From Candidatus Gastranaerophilales bacterium (GTDB lineage Bacteria > Cyanobacteriota > Vampirovibrionia > Gastranaerophilales > JAQUYY01), in the NCBI GenBank assembly GCA_028691575.1, contig JAQUYY010000052.1:1-9826 (forward strand): DNA of 9,826 nt, written 5' to 3'. Below, piece by piece: positions 1 to 6,592 of this stretch; position 1 is the first letter of the stretch, and every line of letters begins with the position of its first letter. Under the pieces are notes generated by a model. That model did no database searches and had not been told where the DNA came from. It saw only the letters and a program-made list of their open reading frames with translations. The position numbers were made by a program, and so were the translations under genes.

Positions 1-1
1 T

Positions 2-256
2 AATACATCAGTAGGTGACGAAGGGGTTGTTCCTATGGCAATATTAGCACTGGTCTCAATCCCCGCTGTAATAAGCTGTTGCTTAATGTCATTTTCTATC
101 ATATTTCTCCTCCAAAGCTATAATTCTATAATACGATTATTTTTCTATGCAAAAAATCCACGAAATGAATTGATTCAAAAACGTGGACTCTCAATTTTTA
201 TTAAAAAGTTAAACAAAATTTTATTTCCCAAAAAACTCCAAACTTCAAACAATTAA
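2..256 (+). CDS. C-terminal end of an unidentified membrane protein (5' end outside window)
   Basis: The reading frame is open from the first bases of the window to a TAA at 254-256, so this is most likely the 3' end of a longer gene. The visible part starts NTSVGDEGVVP, followed by one long hydrophobic stretch of about 27 residues (AILALVSIPAVISCC... to IIFLLQ), then a basic tail rich in Lys/Arg (KNPRNELIQKR...KKLNKILFPKK). This suggests a membrane segment with a positively charged cytoplasmic C-terminus. An ATG at 35 with AAGGGG upstream could instead start a 73-residue protein; the open frame before it makes me prefer a truncated longer protein. I do not recognise a family. It converges on the radical SAM gene and ends just before a hairpin terminator. 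Confidence 0.5.
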   Translation, partial: NTSVGDEGVVPMAILALVSIPAVISCCLMSFSIIFLLQSYNSIIRLFFYAKNPRNELIQKRGLSIFIKKLNKILFPKKLQTSNN

Positions 257-276
257 TATGTGCGCTAATTGTCAAG

Positions 277-305
277 ATTAATATAATTTGATTATATTAA
301 TTTTT
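277..305 (+). terminator. AT-rich hairpin terminator between convergent genes
   Basis: A perfect 11-bp inverted repeat, ATTAATATAAT (277-287) and ATTATATTAAT (291-301), encloses a TTG loop and is followed by TTTT. It is placed 21 bp after the stop of the upstream gene. The U-tract is on the plus side. The stem has no G-C pair, so its strength is uncertain, but it may also serve the convergent radical SAM gene. Confidence 0.55.
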
Positions 306-346
306 CAAAAAATTGCAAGTAAAAATTTGTAAATATTATTCAATAG

Positions 347-1693
347 TTAAATGTCTTTATTTGCACAAATAATATCTCGAGAAGCTTGACATACATTCTT
401 ACACTTGATTTTTAGCCCAATATTGGCAATAAATATCAATAATGAAAATAAGTTTATAAATTCAATTCTTTTAAGGATAGAAGTTAATTTATATGCCTCT
501 TTAGATATCCAGTCAAAACCTTCTTGCAACTCTCTAGCCGTCATATTATTAGGTTCTATAATTACATGGTTACAATCGTACATTGACCAATTGTTTTCAA
601 TAATACGGTTTTCTTTTTTCATCCTTTCATAAAACGGTGTCCCCGGAAATGGCGTATTTATTGTAAATCTTGGCAAATCTATGTGAGCCTTATTGATAAA
701 ATTAAGAGTTTGCTTAAAAATATCTTTTGTATCAGAATCAAATCCAAAAACAAAACTTCCCGCAACCGCAATACCTGCTTTATGAAATTCTTTTATCGAT
801 TTTTGGTATTTTTCAACATTATTAAAATCTTTATGGATATCTTTTAATGTATCTTGATTTACCGATTCAAAGCCAATCAATACACTTCTGCAGCCACTTT
901 TAGCAACCAGCTTTAACAGTTTATTATTATCAGCTAAATCAATTGTTGCAGGAGCTGCCCAGTTTTTCTTTAACGGAATCATTGCCTTGCAAAATTTTTC
1001 CAGATATTTTTTGTCTGCAGTTAAGTTAGGATCGTAAAACTCGATAAAGTTTGATTTTATGTTTTTGATTTCATTAATAACATCCTCAATCGGACGTTGA
1101 TGATAACCATTGCAAATATATGGCTGAACACAAAATTCGCATTTATTATTGCAACCAAAAGTTGCCTGAATACTATTAATTCTGACAGGAAATGATGTTT
1201 TATCTTTATAGCAATTTCTATCGGGTATAGGCATCTTTGAAAAATCAAGTTGGTTGCTTTGAGTGTAAATTTTTTGTATTTTACTTTCTGTAAAATCTCT
1301 TAATAATTGAGGACAGCTTTCAATTGCTACTCCACACATTACAGAATCAGCATGTTGCAATGCTTCTTGAGGATTTAATGTTGCATGAACACCTCCCATT
1401 ATAACAGGAATATTTTTTGACCTGAAATAGTCAGCATAAGCATATGCTCTATTAACAGTCGGAGTAATTGCTGATATAGCAACTAAATCAGCATTAATGC
1501 CTTCTTTGATTATTTTTTCAATGCTCTCATCGTATATTTCAACTTTTATATTCAAATCCTTTGGAATCAATGATACCAAAACAGGAATAGTCAAAGGAAT
1601 AGTAGAAAGTGAATAAGTATTTATCTTCCCAAATATGTATCTAAAGGGAAAACCTTTAGGTAAAATTATTGCTAGTTTGGTTTGTTTTCTCAT
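347..1693 (-). CDS. Radical SAM protein with N-terminal B12-binding-like domain
   Basis: The protein has two parts. Residues about 5-140 (numbered from the ATG at 1693) form a Rossmann-type cobalamin-binding-like domain with the segments ADLVAISAITPTV and IPVIMGGVHATLNPQEAL. The classical DxHxxG B12 motif is not visible, so cofactor binding is unproven. The radical SAM barrel then starts at TFGCNNKCEFCVQP, with the [4Fe-4S] cysteines C181, C185 and C188 in CxxxCxxC spacing, and continues through GCRSVLIGFESVNQDTL and AGSFVFGFDSDT. The C-terminus has a hydrophobic stretch (INLFSLLIFIANIGL), perhaps a membrane anchor. Families of this layout perform methylations or other radical chemistry on lipids, cofactors or natural products; the substrate cannot be read here. 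The frame is open up to a TTG at 1747, but a good promoter lies inside that extension, so ATG 1693 is the better start. The gene is divergent from the TPR gene. Confidence 0.85.
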   Translation of the reverse strand: MRKQTKLAIILPKGFPFRYIFGKINTYSLSTIPLTIPVLVSLIPKDLNIKVEIYDESIEKIIKEGINADLVAISAITPTVNRAYAYADYFRSKNIPVIMGGVHATLNPQEALQHADSVMCGVAIESCPQLLRDFTESKIQKIYTQSNQLDFSKMPIPDRNCYKDKTSFPVRINSIQATFGCNNKCEFCVQPYICNGYHQRPIEDVINEIKNIKSNFIEFYDPNLTADKKYLEKFCKAMIPLKKNWAAPATIDLADNNKLLKLVAKSGCRSVLIGFESVNQDTLKDIHKDFNNVEKYQKSIKEFHKAGIAVAGSFVFGFDSDTKDIFKQTLNFINKAHIDLPRFTINTPFPGTPFYERMKKENRIIENNWSMYDCNHVIIEPNNMTARELQEGFDWISKEAYKLTSILKRIEFINLFSLLIFIANIGLKIKCKNVCQASRDIICANKDI

Positions 1694-1732
1694 TAATTTT
1701 TCTCGTAAGCTGTAAATTCTTATAAAATGTAA

Positions 1733-1760
1733 ATTATATTGTATCAAAAAATTATATGAA
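1733..1760 (-). promoter_or_regulatory. Promoter of the radical SAM gene
   Basis: On the minus strand, TTCATA (1760-1755) is followed by a 16-bp spacer and a perfect TATAAT (1738-1733). Transcription would begin near 1726, about 33 nt before the ATG at 1693. This supports that ATG over the upstream TTG at 1747. Confidence 0.5.
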
Positions 1761-1788
1761 TAATTTTAATGCAATTTTTATTATATAC

Positions 1789-1816
1789 TTGGAATTGTTA
1801 TAGATAACTATAGAAT
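1789..1816 (+). promoter_or_regulatory. Candidate promoter of the TPR gene, with a 12-bp palindrome in the spacer
   Basis: TTGGAA (1789-1794), a 16-bp spacer and TAGAAT (1811-1816, five of six consensus bases) form a plausible sigma-70-type promoter. A transcript would start only about 7 nt before the GTG at 1830, giving an almost leaderless mRNA, which fits the weak Shine-Dalgarno signal there. The spacer contains the near-perfect dyad GTTATAGATAAC (1797-1808), a possible operator. An alternative -10 is TATACT at 1784-1789. Confidence 0.3.
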
Positions 1817-1829
1817 ACTTGGGATAAAA

Positions 1830-3149
1830 GTGAAAAAGATTTTCTCAATAGCATTATGTGTTGTGTTTTCAACCTTATTTTTTAGCCCAACTGCTTATTG
1901 TATTAGCTACAAAGCAAAATATTACTATAATACAGGAATTAATCAGTATAACTATCAAAATATTGAAGGTGCCATATATAATTTTAATAAAGCAATTGAG
2001 ATTGAACCTTTATATAAAGATGCACTAATTGAACTTGCTTTTGTTCACAAAGATTTAGGCAATTTTCAACAAGCAGAAAAATATTTTGAAAAAGTTTTAG
2101 AAATAGATCCTAATGATTCTACGATAAAGCGCTATTTGAAAAATCTTTATCTGGAAACAGGTCAAGATTATAGTTTAAAAAGTGATTATTTAAATGCAGT
2201 TAAATATTATGAAAAAGCCATTAAATTAGCACCAAATGATATAGATGCTAATTTTCAACTTGGGTATGCATATATTGAAACGAAGAATTATGAAAAAGCT
2301 GTTTATTTCAATAAAAAAACACTGGAATTGGATCCTTCAAATAAACTTGCACAAAATAATCTTAAAGTAGCATATAACAAGTTAAATAAAAGCAACAAAC
2401 AAAAAGCTATAAACAATTTTGACGTTAAAAAGAATTCTGGAAAAGACATTTATAAGCTGGTTAAGTTTGGTTCAAATATAGATCAATATTCAAGAGAAAT
2501 TGTCTATGAAATTTTAGATATTTTATCCGAAGATCGGGAAGGCAAAATGCTACTGGATATAATTTTAAGAAATAAAGTGACCATAAATATAACGCCTGGG
2601 AAAACTGAGACAAATGCAAAACTTAGTAAACAAAGGCGCTATATATTGTTATATGGATTTATACCGGTATTTTGGTGGACAAAGAAAACTAAAATAGTGA
2701 ATATAGGCGAAGGTTATCTATATGACTATAAAAATAAAAACATAGATGTAGATTCTAGAATCCATGGTTTTCAATCACTAATCCATGAATTTTGCCATGT
2801 TGTAAGTTTTTTAAATAATAGAAAATATGAAAATGCTCTTGAAGAAGAATTAACAGGTTCTTTGATTGGTTATAATATTGCCCATAGGATTTTTCTAAAA
2901 AGAGCGATGACAAGAGATGAGACTAAAGAATATAGCCAAAATTTATTGATAGGGCTTTTGTCAGATGAACATAGAGACCTCCCTATCTACAATGGTTTTA
3001 TTAAAAATATGCAAAAACTAGGATTTAATCCGCCTTATCCTGAAGTTTATAGAGATATTCAACAATTATACAAAACCATTGAAAACAATCCTCAAACAAT
3101 AAAACAACCACGATTAGATCCAATGACTAACCCAATAAAAACATTATAA
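1830..3149 (+). CDS. Exported TPR protein with C-terminal HExxH metallopeptidase-like domain
   Basis: The start is a GTG; the next codons give a clear signal peptide (MKKIFSIALCVVFSTLFF...), with cleavage likely around residues 22-26, so the mature protein is probably outside the inner membrane. Residues about 30-171 form four TPR-like repeats, each ending in an IEIEP/LEIDP/KLAPN/LELDPS-type turn, expected to bind another protein. After a Lys/Asn-rich linker (about 185-205) comes a C-terminal domain with the zinc-peptidase motif HEFCH (His319, Glu320, His323). The acidic group EEE at 338-340 in LEEELTGSLIGY could supply the third metal ligand as in gluzincins. The substrate is unknown and I cannot name the peptidase family. 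Peptidase activity is inferred from the motif alone. No clear terminator follows. Confidence 0.8.
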   Translation: MKKIFSIALCVVFSTLFFSPTAYCISYKAKYYYNTGINQYNYQNIEGAIYNFNKAIEIEPLYKDALIELAFVHKDLGNFQQAEKYFEKVLEIDPNDSTIKRYLKNLYLETGQDYSLKSDYLNAVKYYEKAIKLAPNDIDANFQLGYAYIETKNYEKAVYFNKKTLELDPSNKLAQNNLKVAYNKLNKSNKQKAINNFDVKKNSGKDIYKLVKFGSNIDQYSREIVYEILDILSEDREGKMLLDIILRNKVTINITPGKTETNAKLSKQRRYILLYGFIPVFWWTKKTKIVNIGEGYLYDYKNKNIDVDSRIHGFQSLIHEFCHVVSFLNNRKYENALEEELTGSLIGYNIAHRIFLKRAMTRDETKEYSQNLLIGLLSDEHRDLPIYNGFIKNMQKLGFNPPYPEVYRDIQQLYKTIENNPQTIKQPRLDPMTNPIKTL

Positions 3150-3222
3150 GCGTTATTTTTATACAGAGCGTCTATTGTTGCTGGATAGATTTTTCACAGT
3201 TCCATTAACACCAGCGTTTTGC

Positions 3223-3250
3223 ATAGACTTTACTTTTATTACAGTACGAG
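3223..3250 (+). repeat. 28-bp direct repeat, copy 1
   Basis: The sequence starts ATAGACTTTAC and ends ACAGTACGAG. It is identical over all 28 bases to the copy at 3370-3397; the two copies start 147 bp apart with 119 bp between them. It lies outside any gene. It could mark a small insertion, a duplication, or one side of an attachment site. Confidence 0.85.
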
Positions 3251-3369
3251 GGTTCAATCTTTATTCATTAATTTTTCTTTTAAAATCTAAATAGGAGATT
3301 TGTCTCTGGAGGAATTTTTAATTAAGTGATTAAAACAATCTTTAACCTATTTTGGTATTTAATTGATAA

Positions 3370-3397
3370 ATAGACTTTACTTTTATTACAGTACGAG
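3370..3397 (+). repeat. 28-bp direct repeat, copy 2, abutting the nucleotidyltransferase remnant
   Basis: This copy is identical to the one at 3223-3250. It ends 6 bp before the ATG at 3404. Read in the frame of that ORF, the end of the repeat and the bases after it give ...QYEWLMSNIIY, which resembles the EW.(N)SPI(I/V)Y segment of RlaP-type nucleotidyltransferases. The repeat boundary therefore falls within what used to be coding sequence. Confidence 0.85.
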
Positions 3398-3403
3398 TGG
3401 TTA

Positions 3404-3871
3404 ATGTCAAATATTATTTATTGTGGCAAGAAAAATGAAACGTTGATAGATTTTATTATAGAAAATTTTAACCAAAGTACACTTTTCCATCATTATAAAT
3501 CATTATGCAGGAATAATTATTTTGATTTTATAAAAAGTAAAAATAAAGTAACCTATAAAAAATATCTGTATTCTTTCCGAGAACTGATAAATGCTCTTTG
3601 GGTTTATCATAATAATTCTATTCCGCCAATTGATTTTAGAGAAGCAATTGAAAAAAATAAAAGTATTATTGAAAAATCGGTCTATTTGAAACTCAAAGAA
3701 ATTATCGATATTAAGTCAAAAGGTAAAGAAAAAGAACTTATATCCAATATTGATTTTCTTGACAAATATATTGAAGATTTTATAAACGAAGAGCATAAAA
3801 ACTTAAATAACAATAAAACAGACATTGATTTTTTAAATGATTCCCTCAGGAATATAGTATTAAATATTTGA
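3404..3871 (+). pseudogene. C-terminal remnant of an RlaP/YcgL-like nucleotidyltransferase
   Basis: The 155 residues resemble the C-terminal helical half of the RlaP family (PF10127/COG3541, DNA-polymerase-beta-type nucleotidyltransferases linked to RNA repair). The recognisable blocks are SNIIY near the start, LFHHYKSLCRNNYFDFIK (27-44), YKKYLYSFRELINALWVYHN (51-70), IPPIDF (73-78), and a final helix with LKEIIDIKSKGKEKE...YIEDFINEE. The N-terminal catalytic part (the GS...G and DxD segment, normally around 100 residues) is missing, and the frame is closed by a TAG at 3371 just upstream. No catalytic activity is expected. It may be an inert remnant, or a short translated protein keeping only the helical domain. 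No good Shine-Dalgarno precedes the ATG. Family assignment is by eye from remembered motifs. Confidence 0.6.
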
Positions 3872-3891
3872 TTTTAAGCAAATTAGCAGTT

Positions 3892-3930
3892 TTTAAAGAT
3901 TCTTTAAACATTCTTTAAACGCTATTTAAA
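3892..3930 (+). repeat. Four TTTAAA boxes at exact 11-bp spacing
   Basis: TTTAAA occurs at 3892, 3903, 3914 and 3925. The units are TTTAAAGATTC, TTTAAACATTC, TTTAAACGCTA and a last TTTAAA. Each core is palindromic, and the 11-bp period places them on nearly the same face of the helix. The array sits 110 bp upstream of the DUF2924 start, where an operator or iteron array for an element-encoded DNA-binding protein would be expected. The function is inferred. Confidence 0.6.
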
Positions 3931-3997
3931 ATTGTGTTCTGTTTGATACAAAAAGAGAACTATTTCTCTAAAAAACTTGATTAATAAGAGGAAGCAA

Positions 3998-4048
3998 GTG
4001 ATTAATATCCTTGTAGTTAAGAATTTAAAAGAGACATGCAATGATTAA
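3998..4048 (+). CDS. Possible 16-codon leader ORF overlapping the DUF2924 start
   Basis: A GTG at 3998 follows the Shine-Dalgarno-like AGAGGAAG (3987-3994) and opens a 16-codon frame (product VINILVVKNLKETCND) that ends in TAA at 4046-4048. It overlaps the first codons of the DUF2924 gene (ATG at 4041), which itself has only a weak ribosome site. Such an overlap would allow translational coupling. The peptide has no recognisable similarity, and the frame could be chance. Confidence 0.25.
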   Translation: MINILVVKNLKETCND

Positions 4049-4478
4049 TGAGTTACAACGTTTATCTCGTGATGAACTAATAAAAAAATGGCAAAAACTT
4101 TTTAAAAATGAACCACCAAAATCTGGGAGAAAAGAATTTTTAATAAAACATATAATCTGGCAAATTCAAGCTAAAAAATACGGCGGATATTCGACTCAAA
4201 CAATTAAACAACTCGAAAAACTAGCTAATAAAATTTCAAAGTCTAAAAGTGTTGATGATATTGATGTTAAAGCAGTAAAGATATTTTCAAAGCTTGAAAT
4301 CAAGGCAGGAACGAAGTTGATAAGAGAATTTAAAGGTCAGAAACACGAAGTTGCAGCTCTTGAAAAAGGATTTGAGTACAAAGGCAAAAAATACAAAAGC
4401 TTATCAGCAATAGCAAACGAAATAACCGGTACAAGGTGGAATGGAAAAGTTTTCTTTGGACTGCGTAAGCCGAGGTGA
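4041..4478 (+). CDS. DUF2924 domain protein of a recombinase module
   Basis: The 145-residue protein fits DUF2924 (PF11149) along its length. An N-terminal helical part, LSRDELIKKWQKLFKNEPPK (8-27), then LIKHIIWQIQAKKYGG, is followed by the family's C-terminal block: GTKLIREFKGQKHEVAALEKGF...YKSLSAIANEITGTRWNG..FFGL. In other bacteria these genes sit directly upstream of large serine recombinases in prophages and integrative elements, exactly as here. The molecular role is not established; the basic character suggests DNA binding or an accessory role in recombination (inference). The reading frame is intact, unlike the recombinase after it. Its last 38 bases overlap a small ORF in another frame. 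Normal length for the family. Confidence 0.85.
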   Translation: MINELQRLSRDELIKKWQKLFKNEPPKSGRKEFLIKHIIWQIQAKKYGGYSTQTIKQLEKLANKISKSKSVDDIDVKAVKIFSKLEIKAGTKLIREFKGQKHEVAALEKGFEYKGKKYKSLSAIANEITGTRWNGKVFFGLRKPR

Positions 4479-4560
4479 AGAGGAAACCGAGAAGCTTTCC
4501 TCGCAACTGAACGATGCCGACGTAAGAGTTTTTGTAAAAAACTCCACAGGAGGAAATTAA
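4441..4560 (+). CDS. Small overlapping ORF between DUF2924 and the recombinase (39 aa)
   Basis: An ATG at 4441 inside the end of the DUF2924 gene opens a 39-codon frame (MEKFSLDCVSRGEEETEKLS... ending VKNSTGGN) that stops with TAA at 4558-4560, 3 bp before the recombinase ATG and in the same frame as it. It bridges the whole gap between the two genes, and its last codons contain the AGGAGG of the recombinase. The product is acidic in its middle (GEEETEK). An AAGGTGG precedes the ATG but is only one base away, too close for a normal ribosome site. Its G+C is higher than the surroundings. I recognise no family; it may simply be the open spacer of a compact operon. Confidence 0.35.
   Translation: MEKFSLDCVSRGEEETEKLSSQLNDADVRVFVKNSTGGN
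4480..4502 (+). other. Small hairpin in the DUF2924-recombinase gap
   Basis: GAGGAAA (4480-4486) and TTTCCTC (4496-4502) form a 7-bp stem with a 9-nt loop, starting just after the DUF2924 stop. No U-tract follows, so it is not a terminator. It could affect translation or mRNA stability between the two genes. Confidence 0.35.
4548..4553 (+). promoter_or_regulatory. Strong ribosome binding site of the recombinase
   Basis: AGGAGG at 4548-4553 lies 10 bases before the ATG at 4564, within the last codons of the 39-codon ORF. It fixes the recombinase start. Confidence 0.7.
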
Positions 4561-4563
4561 ATA

Positions 4564-6218
4564 ATGAATAATAAGAAAGTCATAAGATGTGCAATTTATA
4601 CAAGAAAATCCTGCGAAGAAGGACTAGAACAGGATTTTAATTCGCTCGATGCTCAGCGAGAATCTTGCGAAAATTATATAAAATCCCAACAGCACGAAGG
4701 TTGGACAATAGTTGAAAAACAATATAATGACGGAGGATTTTCCGGTGGTACACTTGAAAGACCTGCTGTTAAAGAATTATTTAAAGATATTGAAGCAGAT
4801 GAAGTTGATATTGTAGTTGTCTACAAAGTTGACAGGCTAACCCGCTCATTAATGGATTTTTCAAAGATTGTTGAGTTGTTTGATAAGCATTGCGCATCAT
4901 TTGTTTCGATAACCCAGCAATTTAACACGACAACAAGTATGGGGCGACTAACCCTCAACATTCTTCTATCATTTGCCCAATTTGAACGTGAGGTAACAGG
5001 TGAGAGAATCCGAGATAAAATCGCAGCCTCCAAGAAAAAAGGAATGTGGATGGGTGGAAGAGTTTCCATTGGTTATAAGCTGGAAAATAAGAAACTAGTA
5101 CCAGACAGTTCTCAAATTCAGACAGTACAGACAATTTTTGAAAAATATCTGGAATTTCAGGGAGTACTTAATCTTCAAAAATATCTTAATGAAAATAATA
5201 TCAAAAGCAGAACCGGCAAGAATTTCAGCAAAGGTAATCTATATAAAATACTTTCAAACAAGATATACATTGGTTTAGTTCACCATAAAGGTAATTATTA
5301 CGAGGGTGAGCACAAAGCTATCATTACTAAAGAACTTTTTGAGCAAGTTCAGCTGTTAATTAAAAAAATAGAAATAACAATAAAAATTGCGTAAATGCAA
5401 AATCACCGTCACTGCTTGCGAGCAAGCTTTTTGATGATAAAGGCAATCGAATGACACCATCGCATAGTAATAGTGGGGAAAAACACTACCGTTATTACAT
5501 AAGCCAAGCATTGATTCAGAGCAAAAAAGATAACACAGGTTCGGTGGATAAAATTCCATCAGGTGAGATAGAAAATCTTGTTATTAACGAAATTACAGAC
5601 TTCTTGCAAAAAACAGAAAATATTCAAAAATAATGCGAAAACATAGGCATCCTTGAACAAAAGGAATTATTTGAAAAAATAAAAGTAATTAAACTATCTA
5701 ATGCTCAAATCCGCTGTGTTTTATCAAAAGTAAATTTAAATATAACTAACGTGCAGATATTTCTTTGTGAAGAAGGGATTAAGCGGTTTTTAGAAAGTTT
5801 ATTCTCTCCTGAAGAATCTTTAAAAGAGGCCTCCAATGATTCTGAGCCAACGATTTTGATACAAAAGGATATTAAAATATCGAGAACCCCAAGGCGAGGA
5901 AGCGTTTTAATTGTTAATGGCAGAAATAATAACAGAAATATTGACCCGATTTTAATTAACGCTATTGCCAAAAGTTACCGCTGGAATAAAATGTTAAAAA
6001 CAGGAAAAATTGAGAATATAAAAGATATTGCAAATTTGGAATTCAATTTCTGCTTGGACCATATCAAAAAAACCGTAAGGCTGAATATTTTATCCCCTAA
6101 AATTGTAGGAAGTATTTTGATTGGAACCCAACCGCCTGATTTAAGCTTGCAGAAGCTCTACAAACTAAAAACCTTAGATTGGCAAGAACAAGAAAAATTG
6201 TTATGTATTGGGTATTAA
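4564..6218 (+). pseudogene. Large serine recombinase, broken by a frameshift and a nonsense codon
   Basis: Residues 1-150 are a complete serine-recombinase catalytic domain: nucleophile Ser16 in YTRKS, NDGGFSGGTLERPAV (55-69), DRLTR with Arg91 and Arg94, and FEREVTGERIRDK (140-152). A recombinase domain (PF07508-like) follows from about 168. The frame ends at a TAA (5392-5394). Homology continues one base back from the A7 run at 5362-5368 (IKKNRNNN..., then KLFDDKGNRMTPSH, KHYRYYISQAL), is cut by a TAA at 5631-5633 (NIQK*CENIG), and resumes to LSPKIVGSILIGTQPPDLSLQKL and the stop at 6216-6218. Repaired length is about 551 residues, normal for the DUF2924-linked recombinases. The usual zinc-ribbon cysteines are absent, as I recall for this subfamily. 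The intact version would integrate and excise its element; this copy should make only an N-terminal 276-residue fragment. Assembly error could explain one lesion, less easily both. Confidence 0.85.
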
Positions 6219-6241
6219 ATCATGCATAAATTTACTTATCT

Positions 6242-6269
6242 AAGTGCTTTAAAAGCACTTTATTTTTTG
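6242..6269 (+). terminator. Rho-independent terminator after the recombinase
   Basis: AAGTGC (6242-6247) and GCACTT (6255-6260) form a stem, extendable by three A-T pairs into the TTTAAAA loop, followed by TATTTTTTGT. It lies 24 bp after the recombinase stop and closes the module's transcript. Confidence 0.75.
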
Positions 6270-6411
6270 TCATTTTCAGGCAGGGCGTCACGAAAAAATC
6301 AAAAAGAGATTTTCGAGAAAATGTGTCAGTAAAAATAGCCTAAAGACTTGTCTCTAAAACGTCCTAAAAATCACTCAGCCCGCAAAGCCCACGCAGTGCA
6401 ATGATTCTGAC
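6270..6411. other. Intergenic stretch between the module and the tRNA terminator
   Basis: I find no gene or clear RNA here. Part of it (about 6376-6410, with CAGCCCGCAAAGCCCACG) is clearly richer in G+C than the rest of the window and may belong to the right end of the inserted element. No att-type repeat shared with the left side (3150-3400) could be seen. Confidence 0.35.
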
Positions 6412-6453
6412 AAAATAAAACCCCGAAACGCTTGCTATAAGCTTGTTTCGAGG
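6412..6453 (-). terminator. Rho-independent terminator of tRNA-Val
   Basis: On the minus strand, CCTCGAAAC (6453-6445) pairs with GTTTCGGGG (6429-6421) as a 9-bp stem with one G-U pair, followed by TTTTATTTT. It begins 5 nt after the CCA end of the tRNA. Confidence 0.85.
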
Positions 6454-6458
6454 CTTTA

Positions 6459-6534
<76 letters not shown>

Positions 6535-6559
6535 TTATACAATATTTAGTTTTGTTTTT

Positions 6560-6574
6560 CTCAGTTGGTAGAGC
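6560..6574 (+). repeat. Inverted 15-bp copy of the tRNA-Val D-arm
   Basis: CTCAGTTGGTAGAGC on the plus strand is the exact reverse complement of 6510-6524, the D-arm region of the minus-strand tRNA. In the tRNA precursor it is therefore a 15-nt perfect antisense to the D-arm, separated from it by a 35-nt loop that includes the first ten bases of the tRNA. Confidence 0.8.
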
Positions 6575-6592
6575 TTATATTTTTCTAACTTT

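Larger units (their letters stand above)
3150..3403. other. Gene-poor junction at the left edge of the accessory block
   Basis: This 254-bp stretch lies between the TPR gene and the nucleotidyltransferase remnant. It holds the two copies of a 28-bp direct repeat and, between them, a GGAGGAA (3308-3314) upstream of a 15-codon GTG frame (3326-3373, ending in TAG) that I do not consider a convincing gene. No terminator for the TPR gene and no convincing promoter are visible. It is best read as rearrangement debris at the edge of an inserted block. Confidence 0.4.

Noticed and set aside
405..632. Plus-strand 75-codon frame opposite the radical SAM gene
   Set aside because: Shadow of the radical SAM coding sequence, with no ribosome site or recognisable product.
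1694..1747. Longer radical SAM protein starting at TTG 1747
   Set aside because: The extension contains a good promoter with a perfect TATAAT, and the B12-like domain begins right after the ATG at 1693.
3326..3373. 15-codon GTG frame after a GGAGGAA between the 28-bp repeats
   Set aside because: The ribosome site is about 11 bases from the GTG and the frame is too short to support without conservation.
3223..3397. Two copies of a 28-bp repeat as a minimal CRISPR array
   Set aside because: Only two copies, 119 bp apart, far longer than a spacer, and no cas gene nearby. The second copy runs into former coding sequence.
4821..5069. Minus-strand 82-codon frame in the recombinase
   Set aside because: Lies entirely opposite the conserved catalytic domain and is explained by it.
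5362..5368. Programmed -1 ribosomal frameshift at the A7 tract of the recombinase
   Set aside because: The zero-frame codons are ATT AAA AAA ATA, so the run is not in the A_AAA_AAA slippery phase, and the later in-frame TAA would still stop translation.
5751..6218. Separate 155-residue gene downstream of the recombinase
   Set aside because: The frame is the C-terminal part of the recombinase; the same frame continues upstream to the TAA at 5631, with family-like sequence before and after that stop.
6560..6574. A second tRNA gene on the plus strand
   Set aside because: Only the D-arm-like 15 bases match; no acceptor, anticodon or T-arm can be built around it.
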